From positions 744,001 through 808,000 of the forward strand of contig CAWUHX010000120.1 in NCBI GenBank assembly GCA_963922205.1: a stretch of DNA of 64,000 bases, given 5' to 3'. This stretch comes from Romanomermis culicivorax (taxonomy: Eukaryota > Nematoda > Enoplea > Mermithida > Mermithidae). The notes below the pieces were generated by a model, which made no database searches, had not been told where the DNA came from, and was given only the letters and a program-made list of their open reading frames with translations. The position numbers and the translations under genes were made by a program. Shown here piece by piece: positions 26,201 to 41,200 of this stretch. Every line of letters starts with the position of its first letter. Position 1 is the first letter of the stretch.

Positions 26201-29200
26201 TTAGCAATAATAGAAAAAAGAAGCACATTAATTTATACTCAACAAGAGTCTATTGTCCGAGTCCTGATATAAGAAATGCGAATGTTCTTGCCTGTAAAGC
26301 TAAATTTGCTGCGAATTTGAAGAATTGACCCGAGCCCAGTGAAACGGACTGTCATCGAAGATTCCCATTTGGATTATCGCTTGTTTATGATAGTAGCCAT
26401 GCTCCCGTTGATTAAACTGCCACAGATAAAGCTTACTGTAGTGAGGCTTTGGACTTTCACAAAATGATACCACTCAAGATTCTGAAGCTGATTCAAAAAT
26501 TATGCGAAATTGTTATAATTTCTGCTAATACAATAACTGTACTTCTCGATAATAGAAAACCTTTTTACCTGGGCATTTTTATGTGTTGTTAGGGTAAGAC
26601 AATCGATGCAATTAATAAAAATTTGGTGGAACGGACGATACACAATTCACTGAAGTTTATATCTCGAAGCAGTAATGTAATTTTCTTAACTTACTCGTTA
26701 TCTTTGTTTCTTTGTTATTCTATGTTTAAAATTAATGAATTCGAGACTGAAATATGAAATTTGCGTATTATTTAAAAATTAATCCGCAGCCACGGTTACT
26801 ATATTGTGATTTTATTGCACTTGCAATCGCAACTTCATTTGCTGCATTCAAATTAAAGAGAATCGAGTTTTTGATGACAACTAAAAATCTTTTTTGTATA
26901 TGAAAAATTTTCGATGAAAGTTTGTTTGATGACTTAATTGCCCAGACTTTGAGTTTTATAAACAAGTCTATGATTACAGAAAAAAGTTCGTACATATTTT
27001 AGGCATGCAAAATTCAAGTGCCATTCGGTCATATTAGCCGCTCGATCGCCATTTTTTCGTAATCTTATAGAAAAAAGATGCGTCGAATCGCATAATCTAT
27101 GTAAAAAGTCAAACAATGGTCCGAAATCTATAAGCTGCAACGAGAACGCTGAACTTTTGAATATTGTTCTAGACGAAACGGTCATACCGCGTCAATACGC
27201 GCCTGTTATTCTACACGCGATGTATACTGATCAGGTGGACCTGTCTCTAGTAATTTTTTTCATCTTCTAGTTGTCACTTCCAAAAAGCGGAATGTCATCA
27301 TTTTTGATCATTTTCAATTGACTTAAAAATGCTCATAGTGAATGCGAGATCTTAAAATCTATCACTGGCTGCCTAATTTTGAGACAAAATGACGTGTTTA
27401 GTGGACATTTAGCTATACTACCCTCACAAATTTTCAATTTTACCCCTATCTGAAAAATTTGACTTTTGGGGACCTCTGATGAACAGTGAAAGCTTTGTGT
27501 AACTAATTTTGACGGCAGTATTACTTTTTGTCATTTTGCAATTAATAAGCATTTTATAAAAGTTTCTAAGCTACAGATTACACAACGGACTGAGTGATAA
27601 GTTAAGATAGGCTTCAAACAAACCGGACATAAAAATAACAAGACGTAGCCTTAACAATGCGTGCCGAGCTAAGGCACTTACTCCAGTTTCTATAGAATTG
27701 GGGGGGGGGGCAAGTTCCGGATCAAAATTGATTATTTCATTTTCATGATGAGCCACTCATATCCGCCTCTGTTGTCCAGCTTTAATGTATACTTTCTGAT
27801 GCAGGTTATCCGTGGTTGTGTTTCTAATACGAGTTGTTTGACAGAAGTGCAAGCTATAGCGTCGGGAAAATGTCAAGTGTCACCCGTCAGTGAGGCGACC
27901 GAAATTTATCACATCGCTAAATTCTTGGAATTCGATAAGCTTGTTGAAGGTATTTGGAAATCAACGTTGTTGTTTTTCACTATATCTTGACTTTTGTAAC
28001 GTGTGTGTCATCCGACCGTGAGATATGAATGAATTATGAAATTTCCATTTTATATCATCGGATCTGCTTCTTTTTTAGGCTGCGAAGATATAATAATTTC
28101 TTGCATTACGATTGAAACTTTACCTTCAATTTATTCTTGGTCGAACGAATGCTACGGGTCAAAATTCGTTCGAAGATTTTGCGTCAACTTTTTATGTTCA
28201 GAGTTTGTCAAAGTGGCAAATAGCATCACGCTTTTCGATTTGGAAGAATCGATTTTAGTCGAAACTTTGAGATCTGATTTCCTCCAAGTTTGTTATAACG
28301 ATCACTTTTCCTATCAAATAGTCTTCTTTGCATAGCTTGATCAAGATCGGTAGAATTTTAAAAGTTCTGCTGGAAAATTTCCTCGTGCTCCAATATAAGG
28401 CATATGCTTGTTGGTTTCTGCATTAATGTTCAATATCTGTTCATTTTTTGCTTTCAGGCTAGTGAATTAGAGATTCTAAATACCATAATAAAATGGGGCG
28501 AGCATCAACTAGTGAAGAAAATCGAAGAAAGAGGTAATGTATTGTCTGTTTTTACAAAATGCTTCTGAATCGAGTAATGACAAAAAAGAAAAACAGACTA
28601 TATACTGTTATTAGTCGTATAATTGGCGTATTCTGAAATAAATTAAATTTTGAAAGTTGCAAAATCCCGCAATCGTTGTAGCGAGTGCCTCACAGACTTA
28701 TTCTTATTGACCTCTGGAAATTTTATACAGTAAAGTCCTGGGATTTTATGTCGGAGTTTTCAATCGGGCCATTCTTGTAAAATCTTTATAGCTTTACATT
28801 CGTAGAAAATTTATTCTGGCCGTAAAATGTAAAATTTTTAGCCAAAAGTGCTCTGTTGAGTTTTTTCATGTATAGAGCCGAACATTTTAATGGGCACCAC
28901 GCATTCAATTAGTCGGAAAGGCGTTAGACGTAGCGATTTATCGGATGTTGAATTGAAAGAAGTTTTAACGGAATTGAGTCCCTTAATTCGCACCGACTTC
29001 ATGTTGCCAATTTCACATCCAGTATGTTGTTTTTACCATTGTTGCCCATGTCCATGCATGTGAATGTAATTGGTGGAAATGTCATAGTAATCCCGTTAGG
29101 AATCGTTGGCCATATGGTCAACTCTCAGATTTGCCTGTCATATGACTATCGTAGTGCTGGGGTGAAGCATCCACAATTGTTCGGGCGGAAAAAAACTGAA

Positions 29201-32200
29201 AACGCCAGTTCCTCTTATATAACATGGATGATTTCGAGCAAAAATATCAATTTTTGGCTCTCCGACGATTTCTCATCGATTTTCATACTACAAGATGCAT
29301 TTGGAAACGTTTAAAAAGGTTGAAACGTGACTGTTATCTAATGATTGTCCGGATAATCAATTTTACCTCCGGCCTTGGAGGTACCTTTGGCTCCGGTCAG
29401 ATCCACATGCCGGAGGTTTTGAATATAATATTGAGTCTGCCATGCAAGTTGATGAACGTACATTTGGTTGGCCTATTTTCGATCTTTTGACTGCGATTTG
29501 ATTGGAAAATGTATGTGATTCTGAAATCATTCATATCCCAATCCGATGCTCTAGATGGTCAAATCAGCACGTTTTAAGAACGTTCTTGGATATGCTACCA
29601 TTTTATTACCACCAACTAACTCACCAATACTGTACCAAAATCAATGGAAGACTAGCATTATATTCATCAACAAGTGTTTGGAATTTTCGTGCGTTTTCTA
29701 TTGACACTATACAGGCTGTTTTTTGAAACCCTTCTAAATGAGAAAAATAAGTGGCAACTGCTATTTTATGTTTTCACGATGTTTATTGAACTGTATGTCA
29801 CATATAATAGACCATTTGTGAGCATACTCAAATAACCTTTAAAAATTTTTTTAGAAGAAAATGTATCGTGATTCGTCGAGAATAATTTTTTTAGTGTTCC
29901 CACTTACAAGCATTTTATGGAAAACAAACAATGGATGAGGCTTTTTTCATTTCCAAGTCATGGGTCATTTGGCTCCTAGGACTAAATTTTCGTAAGCCAA
30001 AGTCGAAATTCTCCAAGCCAAAAGTTAAAAATGCTGTATACTGAAACTGTATTACTGAAACGTTTTCAGGAATTTATGAACCATAAAAATTGTTTTGTGA
30101 ACACCTTTATTCACGTAAGAACGGCGGAACTCAGCCTGTCAAGATCGGATTCTACTATCGAGCAGAAATGCAGTTGGCGAGGTATTCATACTTTTTAACT
30201 TCTCCGGAGTAGACTCATGCTACAAAAGGAATAATTAAATATCTGCCTCGGTCGGAAAAAGTATCAAGATCACGAAACACTAATGCTATAACTAGCCAAA
30301 TTGGCTTCTAAGTTGTTCGGAAGTCATTTTGTCATTTTGTTTGGCTCGAAAAAAGTCTAGAAGAGATACCCATGAGAGCAGAAAAACAGTATGTGTAAAC
30401 GCCTGAATCCACCTGCGGATGCGTACGGCGGATTGCGTCTGAAAGGTGGACGGTGCGGAAACAGAAACCGTATTTTTTTCGGATTTTTAAATCTGAAGGG
30501 CGGAAAGCCTAAAGGCCCTGTCATACTTCGCCGCGCGGTACCGCGCGGTGGCTTGTCATACTTCGCCGTGTGGTACCGCGCGGCGCCGTACGGCGCCGCT
30601 TTTTCACTTTTGGATTTTGCTCTTCTCAGAAAATGTGTATTGGTTTAGTTGAAACCTGACGGGGAGCCGCAAAAATTACAAAAACCTATTCATACTTCGA
30701 AGGCGGTACCGCGCGGCACCGGCCGGTACCGCGCGGCGCCGCGCGGTGAAGTATGACAGGGCCTTAAGGCTAAGCGTAGGCTTTCTTTTCAGACACCAAA
30801 ACCTGCCAAAAATGCGGATGCCTTCATCCTCAATTCGCCCTTTAGTCAAAATGCGCCTCAATAAATGCGGATTCCGTGTTTGCCACCCTCGTCCGCATCA
30901 CTCTTTCAGACGCAATCCGCCGTCCGCATCGCAGGCGGATTCAGCCGCTCAGTCATACTCGCGGAAATCATTAATGACATCGTTCTACTATTTAAAATAT
31001 TAGGTATCTAAAGAAACATGACTTTTAAACTGGATGATTTCTGCGTCATCATACTGACTATCTAGAGCCCTTTTTCGCATTGTGCTTGTACATCGAGATT
31101 GGAGAGTTCGTTGTATCATTTTTAAATAGTACTCGTTGCTGGGATAAGGTTGAAATGCTTGATCAAGAATGGCGTTTTGGAAAACGAGATTTATTCTGTG
31201 AACTACTTGTATGATCGTACTTTTCACAGCCTCAAATGCGTAAGTTAGTCGGATCTTTTCTGTGGTTATTCAATAGTTCTGTCAGACAGACTCATAAATA
31301 AAGCGTATAACGCATTTCTTGATAGTCCACTTATCTAAGTGCAGTTTTATTAGCAGAATTCAGTTCAAAATTTTGCCTGAACTATGACAAACAAGGTCTC
31401 CAGTCCACTCAAACCAGGACGCAACTTTTCGCATGTTTCCATTTTAAGAAACCGTGTCTTTTATTATGTGAAAATTCGACCATCATCGAGCTCTATGCTG
31501 ACATATTTTTCGTATTTGATCAATTGTTATTGCTATAATCTCTATTGTGACATTGACATTATTTTTAAGATGTTCCTCAACGCTCAGCAGCGAAATTTAA
31601 TCACGCGACATGGTTCGTCGATTAAACAGCCTTTAACACGCACATATTCGGCGCCGCACGGCCACACTTGCATTTGTTCCACGGCCGTCACACCGAAGAT
31701 CACCCGACCGCGACTCTTTCGACCTTATTACGAAATGGCCCGGCAACTTTTGGAACAACGTTTGACCGAACAACCAGAACAATTAAACGCGTTGATCAAC
31801 CTCCACCCACCCTTGTTGTCCGCTCCGAAATGTTTATCGACACCGTCGCCCTATCGAGCGATCAGTTCTTTGAGTAGAACTAGCGATCGTTGTTACGGCG
31901 GTCGTTGGAGAACCGATGAAGATGAAAAATCGCAAATTTCAGTAGAAGATCAAGATTTCGCAAGTAACATTCGACGTCTCGCATACCTTCTTTCTTCTTT
32001 ACGCCTCTGTCCGCATCGTGGGGAACGGACTGAAAATTTTTTTTGTTCCAAGTCGAAATCACGTAAAATTGCGTAAGGTGGCCGGAAATCGTAAATAAAA
32101 ATGTACCCGTTTTTCTAACTGAACAACATTATTTTGGAATTATTGAGAAAAAAATCTGTAGGTTTAAATTAATTATGGATGGTGGAAAATGAATCTTCTC

Positions 32201-35200
32201 AACACATATCCCTGAATGAAAACTTTGAATTTTTTAGTGTGGATTGATGTTTTCATTATTGTCCAAGACCCAAATTTATGTTCTCAAAGTTTAGAAGATT
32301 TCAAACGAAGAAAAAATGTGTGAGGATTATTGAAAAATTCTCAATTTTCACAAAAAATACAAAAATTTCCACCGATTGAAAAAGGAGAATACCGTACCTT
32401 AAAAAATGAAAATTATCCGTGGTTTGATAATTTTTATGTTTGATAATTTTATGATAATTTAGATACACATGCTTATTACACTAACCTGCAAGAGATATTC
32501 ATTTCCCTTTTCAGTTTTCAGTAACTCGAGGTCGATATGACAAAGTTTGGCCTCTGTGATGAAATATTCGAAAGTCACCAACAGCCAGGAAAATTCTTGG
32601 AATATTTATGTTTTTCAAAAAATCTTCAAAATTCTTCTAGACAATGAATTTATCAGCTTTTGTTTAGTTTCATCGACGTTTGTACAGAAATTTTAAGAAT
32701 TATAAATGGAAAAGTTTATTGAAAATCTATGACTAGCAATGCTACTTCTATAAATACAAAATTTACTGTTAGAGAAATTGATCTTTGCATTGTTGAACTT
32801 TTCTTTGTCTTTTCAATTTAAATTGTACATAAAGATTTAGCAAATGTCGTCAAGAAGCAAGTTGTTTTTTATTTTAAATGAGTAGGATGCTGCTCTCGAG
32901 GGAGCAGCATTCCGGAATATCGGGAAACTGAAATGTGAAAAACAAAATTGGAGCATTCTGTGGTCGAGGTTGTTGGCCGTTGTAATTTCTGGAAATTCAT
33001 GATTTCTCCTTCGTTTCGTACTTTACGTGTTTGTAATAGGATTTTTTGAGGTCTATATGGCGGGAAAGCCAAAGGACGCAAGTCTCCGGTCAATTTAGGG
33101 GCTGACGCGCATTATTCCGATTATTTATGTTGGTCTTTTTCTTTATCCGTATCTTTTCCCCTCTATTTTTTGCTCATGTTTTTTAGTTTCTAATTTTTCA
33201 TATCTTGTTTGACTGCCTCTTTTTATTTCCAATTAATTTGCTGCGTATAAACTTATGTGAATTTCTAGCTTCGAATCAGAATGTGCTCGAACAAATAATC
33301 GAGCGAGTTTGCGAAGTTTGGCAATCGAAAGATGTGAAACGAGCTTTAGCGTGCGGTTGTGTTTTTCATCGGCAACTGGTAGTTGAGCAGGTTAGAAGTC
33401 ACTGAATGTATTTCCTATAAAAGTACTTTTCAAGCTTGTAAATTTTTTGTATGAACTAAAATAATGAAATTCACGAAAATTTTGCATTACGTAAAGCTCA
33501 GTTCATACTTCTGCTCGTTGCTCGGCGAGCATGCTCGGAGATGCTCGGCAAGTTTAGCTCCGAGCAATCTGCCTGCCGAACATGCTCAGCAGGCAAATAT
33601 TTGCTGAGCCAGCAGAACACCGAGCACAAAAAATTTGCTCGTTAGGCACGCTCGGGTAGTAGAAAATTTTTCTACTCCGTGCATGCTCGACGAGAGATTG
33701 GGCTAATTTACTCCAAAATTAAACAATGCGTACACGACCAATGCAAAATTTTGCGCACCCCGATTGATCGGTAGTAGGGATGTATCAGGCTAGAGAATAT
33801 CGGGTCAGGTCAGGCAGTAAAAATACCAAGTCGAGTCATTGGCCGGGTCAGAGACCTCTGACCAGGCTTTTTTTAGTCATTTTAGGGGCTTGGGCCCCTA
33901 AAAGTTTGGCAATGGCTCCTAAAATTTTAGGTCTAGGAGCCATTTTGACTAAAATTTTGACTTATACATTTATATTATAGTAAACTGTATTTTCATTCAA
34001 TTTTAGATTTTAAGCAAGTGTTTTACAGGCTCCAACATCATAAAACATCGAAAATTTTCTGGCACTTCGCGCTGGATCTCATTATATAATTTTTCAAATT
34101 AGTCTATTCACTGGTTTTCTACAAGTCACAATTTTAAATATGGAGCCGAGTTTTAATTCATGATCATAATGGAGGTGATTTTCATAAATTTCAAGTTTAA
34201 TTTGGATTTGTCAAATTTATGAAAGTATGAACATAGTTTGTAAAATGATATAATACATATTTTCCAACCTTGTATGTTGATCGAATAAGTTATCCTTAAA
34301 TTTATTTTCCAGCATAGAGTGTCAAAATCTGAAAAAAATCGTTGCATAGCGCCGAAAAGATATACGAAAACAATATATATATATAACAGAAGCTACAATT
34401 TCAAAACCCTATACCTTGGAGTCGGAAACAAATGAACTCAACTGTTATCTTGGAAGAAGGTTTGTACAAAAATAAACGAAATATCGTGTTTTTTGCATAA
34501 AAAATTTTCTTTACACAAAGATTTCTCGGACGATGTTTGTACATGTAGAAAGGAGCATGTAACTGAAAACCCTGGATGGAAATCGAATTATGAACAGCAA
34601 TTTTTGTAAACTCGTATCAACTGATTGAATATCTGTATAATTTAATTATATAGAACGTTCTACAGTGTGCCACAAGCCCGTTTTTCGATATTCTTCAATT
34701 GAAAATTTTTGGCTCCCAATATCTCAATTTGGCCCCTAAAAATTTAGGCTTAGGAGCCGTTTGGCTCCTGGTTTTCAAACCAAAAAAAAGTCTGCCTCTG
34801 ACCCAATTCATAGCAAACCAGGTCAAGGGTAAAAAAATATGTTCAGCTCACATACTCGCCATGTTAAATGCGTGTTTATTATTTAGTGTTAATAAACATT
34901 GAAAATGAGAAATGACTCATCGTATTGCTTTTAAACACTTATTGCTGGTTTGAGAAACGTGAAATGAAACGAGACAGGAAAATTAGAAATTGACAAGATC
35001 TTTCTCTTGTTCGAGACGAAAAACGAAAATCAAACGATCCATGATTATTCAAAATAGATCAATGAAAACTTTCTCTCCTTTACAAGACTCATTTTTGTCT
35101 CTTTTTTTAAATGCTTGTAAATTGAAGAATGACCAACGTCGGTATCACATTGTTCACCTGAAGGTTTCAATATAGAACTTTTTAAACACTAGAAACTATA

Positions 35201-38200
35201 GAAAACTCAATTTGGCGTTGTATTTTATCTCAAAAAATTTTATCTCAGAAATTCTTTGACAGCATACTATTGCTTTTAACATGATATTGTTGAATAATTA
35301 TTCATGAATGAGGGGAATTGAACGATTTCTAAGCACACTTTTTCAGCAGGTGAAGGCTAAAAATTATTCACCAACCATCGTGTTATAATGCATTGAAGGA
35401 AAATATCACACTGTGATTACATTCAGTGTTTGTTCTGCACCCGGCTTTCTGCACTGTGCAGAAAAGCCAAAAAAGTTTCTGCTCTGCGGTTTTCTCCTGT
35501 TACCACTGTCTTTCCTTGGGTCTTTTCCCAATATGGGGAAGGGGGTCAACAATTTTTTCCCCATTTTCCCAAAGTCGTTTTTTCGTTTAGAAATGCTCAT
35601 AGACACTTTGTTTATGTGTTTCTGAGCTTGTTCAAACCTTCAGGTGTTTTTAGAGCCGTTAATTGGTTAAAATTGAGGAAAAAATTGAAATTTTTGAGCT
35701 CGATCAAAGTCTTTTCAACAAGCATTGTGGAACAAATTTTCCAGCAGACTATCCAGGAGCATTATTTTGAATTACATAAGAAATCAACAGTTAAGTCGTC
35801 TATGATTAAAAGTAAGAGCCCAAAAAAGATATTAATCTTTCCGGCCCAAAGCACCGGAAATTTTTTTTGGGTATTGACATTCTGCGATGCTAGAAAATCA
35901 ATTTTCCGAACATTTATTTCAAGAATAAGATTCGAATTTTGTGTTCAAAAGTCGTAATATATAGAATTTTATTTTTTCAGAAGTGGGGTCTGCAGTGCTT
36001 GGGAAAGGTGGTTTGGTCTTCTTCACTCTAAAAAATTTACGTACCTACTTTCACCATTATTCTCTAGTCTTATAGCATTACTGCACTAGGTCACTTATCA
36101 CTTGCAAAATATACATGTGTTTTCTGAATCATTTTGTTACAAAAAATGATGAAACAGACCAGCAACAATATTGATCAAGATTCAATGGCTGCAAAGAAAC
36201 AAAAATTCCATGATCAAGTCGAAAATTCATTATCAAACGACAACAATGAAAAATTGGCCATCAAACAAAAAGTCGACAACTGGAAAAACCAGTTGAAACA
36301 GTTGAATGCATTGTCCAAAAGCCTGTTGTCTGGCTTTTTAATTTTCCAACAGACCTTTATCTGATAAATCCGATGTCGACATTTGGGGGGAAAATTTCGA
36401 CAACTATGGAAATTTATGATCAAAAAAATGGTGGTGACCAAACTGAAATGGACAATATCAAAATTGACCGGATCGGGATTTTCAACAACAAATGGGGTGA
36501 AAACTGTCAAGTAAAAATTGTCTTTTCAAATCTCAAACAAAAAAGAATGGTTGCGTCACATGCCAAAAATTTAGCAAGTTTTAATAAAGACAGAAAACCA
36601 CCAACTATTTTTGCGTCAATTTGACTGGTTGAAAAACGAGAAAAATTTAATAAGAAGAAAGGGCAAATTTCATCATAAATGTTCTTTATGTTTTTTGATT
36701 GTTGGATTTAAGTTTTCGTTTTTTCTATCATTTACATGTTGATCAGTGTTTAGTAGTAATTCTAATTTTTCATATCTGATAACATTATCTATGCACTATT
36801 TACTGTGCTTGTAATGTTTACTCGTTTTTCTTTTTTTGAAACGCCAATAAATTATACTCGATTGGTCAAATGAAAAAAATTGGGAATTTAGCATCATCTT
36901 TAGGTTATGCCTCACTCTGTGCCCTTCAGGGTTGAGAAATTTATTTCACTTTGCGCCTCAAGCTTTGGCTTGCAGGTTTTCTCATTGTATTCTGTATTAT
37001 TTCATTTTTTCTAACAAAAATTTGTCATTATGTCTATGTAAAATATCTTTTCACAAGCAAATTTGATTAGAAAATGACCCGGTACATGATGCATCTCTTT
37101 CTCAAATATCATATAACTTATCTTTCTTATCATTAAACTGTAAATCTATACCTGAGACAAAACGCAAAAATATTTTTGCATATGCAAGGAATAATCATGC
37201 GGATATCATTTTTTTGCAAGAAATACACACAGTCAAAGGAATTGAGAACCGAATCAGACTTGAGTGGGGATGTGGCACAAGTACACTCTTTTTCTCACAC
37301 GGGAGAAGCAACTCAAAAGGGGTTGCTATACTTTCAAATAATCTCTGCTCACATGAGACCATAGCCATGAAAAAAGATACCGAAGGTAGATATATATTTC
37401 TTGAACTGAAAATATCAGATCACAAATTTATATTAGTAAATGTCTATGCCCCAGTCCAGGAGAAAGAACAACTATCTTTTTTTGATGATCTCTTTCACCA
37501 ATAAAAAATTTCAACAAAAGTGAACTACCATCATTATGGGTGGAGATTTCAATCTAACTATAGACAAAGAACTGGACAAAGCTGGAGGAAACAGTAAAAA
37601 TTACAAAAAGAAATCAGTAACTAAATTTCTGGAACATGTATCTACTTCAGATCTAGCTGACACGTACAGAAGAGGAAACCCAACAACAAGAAGATACACA
37701 TGGTATCAACCTAAGTCAAATGTTAAATGCAGACTTGATTATTTTTCACCTCTGAGGAAATTATGGGTCAGGTCAGCAAATGTGACATAGTTGGCGGCCT
37801 CCCTTCAGGCCACAAAGCTATAGCTCTTAAACTAACTGGAAACCTCTTCAAAAAGTGAGGTCCTGGTTTTTGGAATTTTAACATTTCATTAATTGTGGAC
37901 ACAAAATACAGTAAACTACTCTCAGATATGGTTAACAAAGCAATAGAAGAGAGCAAGGAAATGGGCTCAGATCCATCAAAAACATGGGAGTATATAAAAT
38001 ACATTATAAAAAAAGATACAATTACTTACTGTAAAAAAATAGCAAAATCAATCAAAAATAGAAAAAGATCTCAGAATAGAACTACAGGAGCTGGAAGGAA
38101 AAATCGATAAATTCAAAAATGATGAAGATAGATTAAAATATAGCTTAATTCTAACAGAATTAAACGCAATCATGGAGAAAAAATTGCTTCCTCAATGGAA

Positions 38201-41200
38201 AAAACCGAACTCAAGTGGAATACCATGGGAGAAAAATCAATAAAATAAATATTTTCTAAATATGGAAAAAAGAAATTATGATAGGAAATGTATAACAAAT
38301 CTTCAAAATGAAGATGGTAACAAAATTACTGATCCTTCAAAATTATTAGACAAGATCTTTCAATTCTATAGTGACTTGTATGAACAGAAAATGAATAAAA
38401 CTAAATTTCAAGAAAATCTTTCAGAAAATAGCAGAGACAGAATACACAAAAATAAGTTATGGAAAACACAAATACTTAGAACAAAATATTTCTCAATCTG
38501 ACTACACAACTGTACTGAAAAATATAAAAAATGGGAGATCTCCAGGTGATGAGAGACTTATGGTAGAATTTTACAAAAACTATTAAGATACAATAAAAGA
38601 CCTGCTAATTAATTGCCTAAACTACAACCTAGAGAAAGGCATTATGTCTGACTCTCAGTGCAGAAGCATTATTACATTACTACCCAAACCTGGAAAAGAT
38701 ATATCAGGACTGTCAAACTAGAGACCAATTTCACTGTTAAATGTAGATTATAAACTAACAGCTAAAGTACTAGCCACAAGACTAAAGAGTCAGCTAAACC
38801 TAATCATAGAGGATCAAAAAGGTTTCATGCCAAATAGGTATATTGGTGAAAACATAAGGTATCTTTTGGACATTATAGAATACTATAAAAATCAACCAAG
38901 TCTAGATTCATAGTCTCATTGGACATCGAAGAGGCTTTTGACTCGCTTGATAGGAAATTCATGATCAGGACGTTAAAACACTTCAACTTTGGAGACAAAT
39001 TCTTTAAATGGATAGGTACATTATATAATGGAGCAGAAGCAGTAGTTATGAACTCAGGCTTCACAACCAAAAGGTTTAAACTGGTACTGGGTGTCTGACA
39101 GGGATGCCCCACTTCTCCTTATATATTCATCTGTGCCATGGAATGTATGGCTATTAATTTACGGGCATCAGAAGCCTCCAAAGGATTACAAATAGAAGAC
39201 GAGACTCATAAAGTATCCATGTATGCTGATGATACAACTTTACAGGTACAGGATGAACCATACATGCACATAGGGGGTAGGGGGGTACATACCTGAGACC
39301 CTGACCACCCTCCCCCCCCATGGCCAAAAAATCGTCAAACACCCCACCCTGAACTTTTTCCAAGAGAGCTTTTTTCATGATTTTTGTGCGTATTTTGTAT
39401 TAAAAATAGGGTCGCAGAACTTTTTTTTGTTTTTTTGCTCACCCACCCCCCCCCTACCAGAGCACCCCATGGGGGGTATTACCCCCGTCTTAGATTTGGA
39501 AATACATTTACTACCCCCATAAAAACAGTTCACTATAGCAAAAAATTTTGGTAGACTTCATTCTCTCCCCAGTAGGTTATACTAATTCGAGAAAAATTGC
39601 AGAATGTGTGATTCTGAGGAATTACTCACTGCTCTTTTTGACACATTTACTGAGCAAATGATAATGGGAACGTATGCAACTTTTGTGCCATATAGCGATT
39701 TTTAGGAAAGGATATCAGCACATTAATATATACTACTTGTAGGAAATCATTATATATATATAATTGGGAGATGAAATAATGACTTAAGTATATGTGATTA
39801 ATCAAAAAATCGCCCCTTGGGAAGAAAAACATTATGTTCTTAAAATTCTCCCTCTTCATGCTCTCCTTTCCTTCTGTGTTCTTCTGTGCATATGGTTACC
39901 CAAGCTGTGACATACTTTCCTGCTATGAGTTGAGACATGTGAGGTCTGTTGACGTGGATCAGGAGTGGTACTTGGTTTCAAACTCATAGTTCATAATCTA
40001 ATGGGATTAATAATACTAAAGCCACATTCAGCATCAGGACTTTCAATTGGAAGCACTGTTCTAAGCCTAATCAGTGATGGGATAAGCCCATACTGCTGAA
40101 GATGCTGATTGAAACAATGTTTCCAAACGTATGTTGTGCCCGATTCTTGAAATGTGCAGGAATCAGTTGGCACAACAGTCTTCAAAGTGTGACTTTTCTT
40201 TACGTATAATTAGTGCATTAAAGTTGGATGATTAAGAGCTGGAAAATGGAGTTGAAATAGTAAATGTTTTTTGACTGTAAAAGGCATGAAGTAGTGGTAT
40301 TATTCATATTTGTAAGTTCTATGTGGTTAGAGTACTACAACTCCTCCTACTTCGTAAAAAGTTGGGAGCAAAAAAAAAGTCACTGCATATTTCAAGTACT
40401 ACCCTTAAAATTTATGATTTTACCCCTACCTACATTTTTGACCTTGGGGACCTCTGCCCCCTACCCCTCTGGGAAAAAAGTCGATGGACCCTCCCCCCTG
40501 GAAAATTCTTGCCGTGCATGTCTGTGATGAACCAGATCTAAAAAACGCACTGAAAATAAAAGAAGAATACTCAAAAGCATCTGGTTTGTGTGTCAACCTG
40601 AAAAAAAGACAAATCCTAGGTTTGGGAGAAAATTGATCAAAAACAAATAGGCCAGGTTGATGCAATATAACAGACAGCATAAAAATTTTGGGAATCCACT
40701 TCTCATGTAACAAAAGTCTCATGAACACAAAAAACACTATGGAAAAAATCAAGAAATGTCAGAAAGAATGTAACATGTGGCAGACCAAGGGGCTCACATT
40801 TTACGGAAAAGTTACAGTATAGAATTACTTAATAATGTCAAAATTGAATTATAGTCTTATAAATCTAGCAGTAGACAAGAGCATAATTGAACAGATCAGA
40901 AGTATGCAACTAAAGTTTATGTGGAATGGCTCAACTCCTAAAATAAAATCTGTAGTCTTGGCTCCAAGTCATGAAAAAGAGGGTATAAAATTGAATGATA
41001 TTCAGACAGTTATAAGATCACTGAAAACTAAATGGATTGAACGACTAATAAATTCTGCTGGTAAATGGAATAAGGTTGGAACCTCCTATCTTGACAAAAT
41101 TGGTGATCTTTTGGAAATAATACAATCCAATTTTTGTGCAGACAAATTAAATGATACTCATTCAACTTTCTACAAAGAAATCCTAGAAACAATACATAAT

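Larger units (their letters stand above)
29022..31569 (+). other. BTBD7 intron 9
   Basis: A decayed MITE-A lies at about 29046-29180 (GTAATTGGTGGAAATG, GGCCATATGG). A foldback element with an inner MITE occupies 30380-30960. The stretch 29420-30370 shows nothing convincing beyond a short TTTGGCTCCTAGGACTAAAT fragment of the 33863-34794 element family. Confidence 0.55.

Noticed and set aside
31384-31569. 5' extension of the BTBD7 exon 10 frame
   Set aside because: Homology and splice phase begin at 31570; the upstream open stretch is intron.
35430-35957. 175-codon open frame
   Set aside because: Same repeat family as 3896-4459; no homology or splice context.
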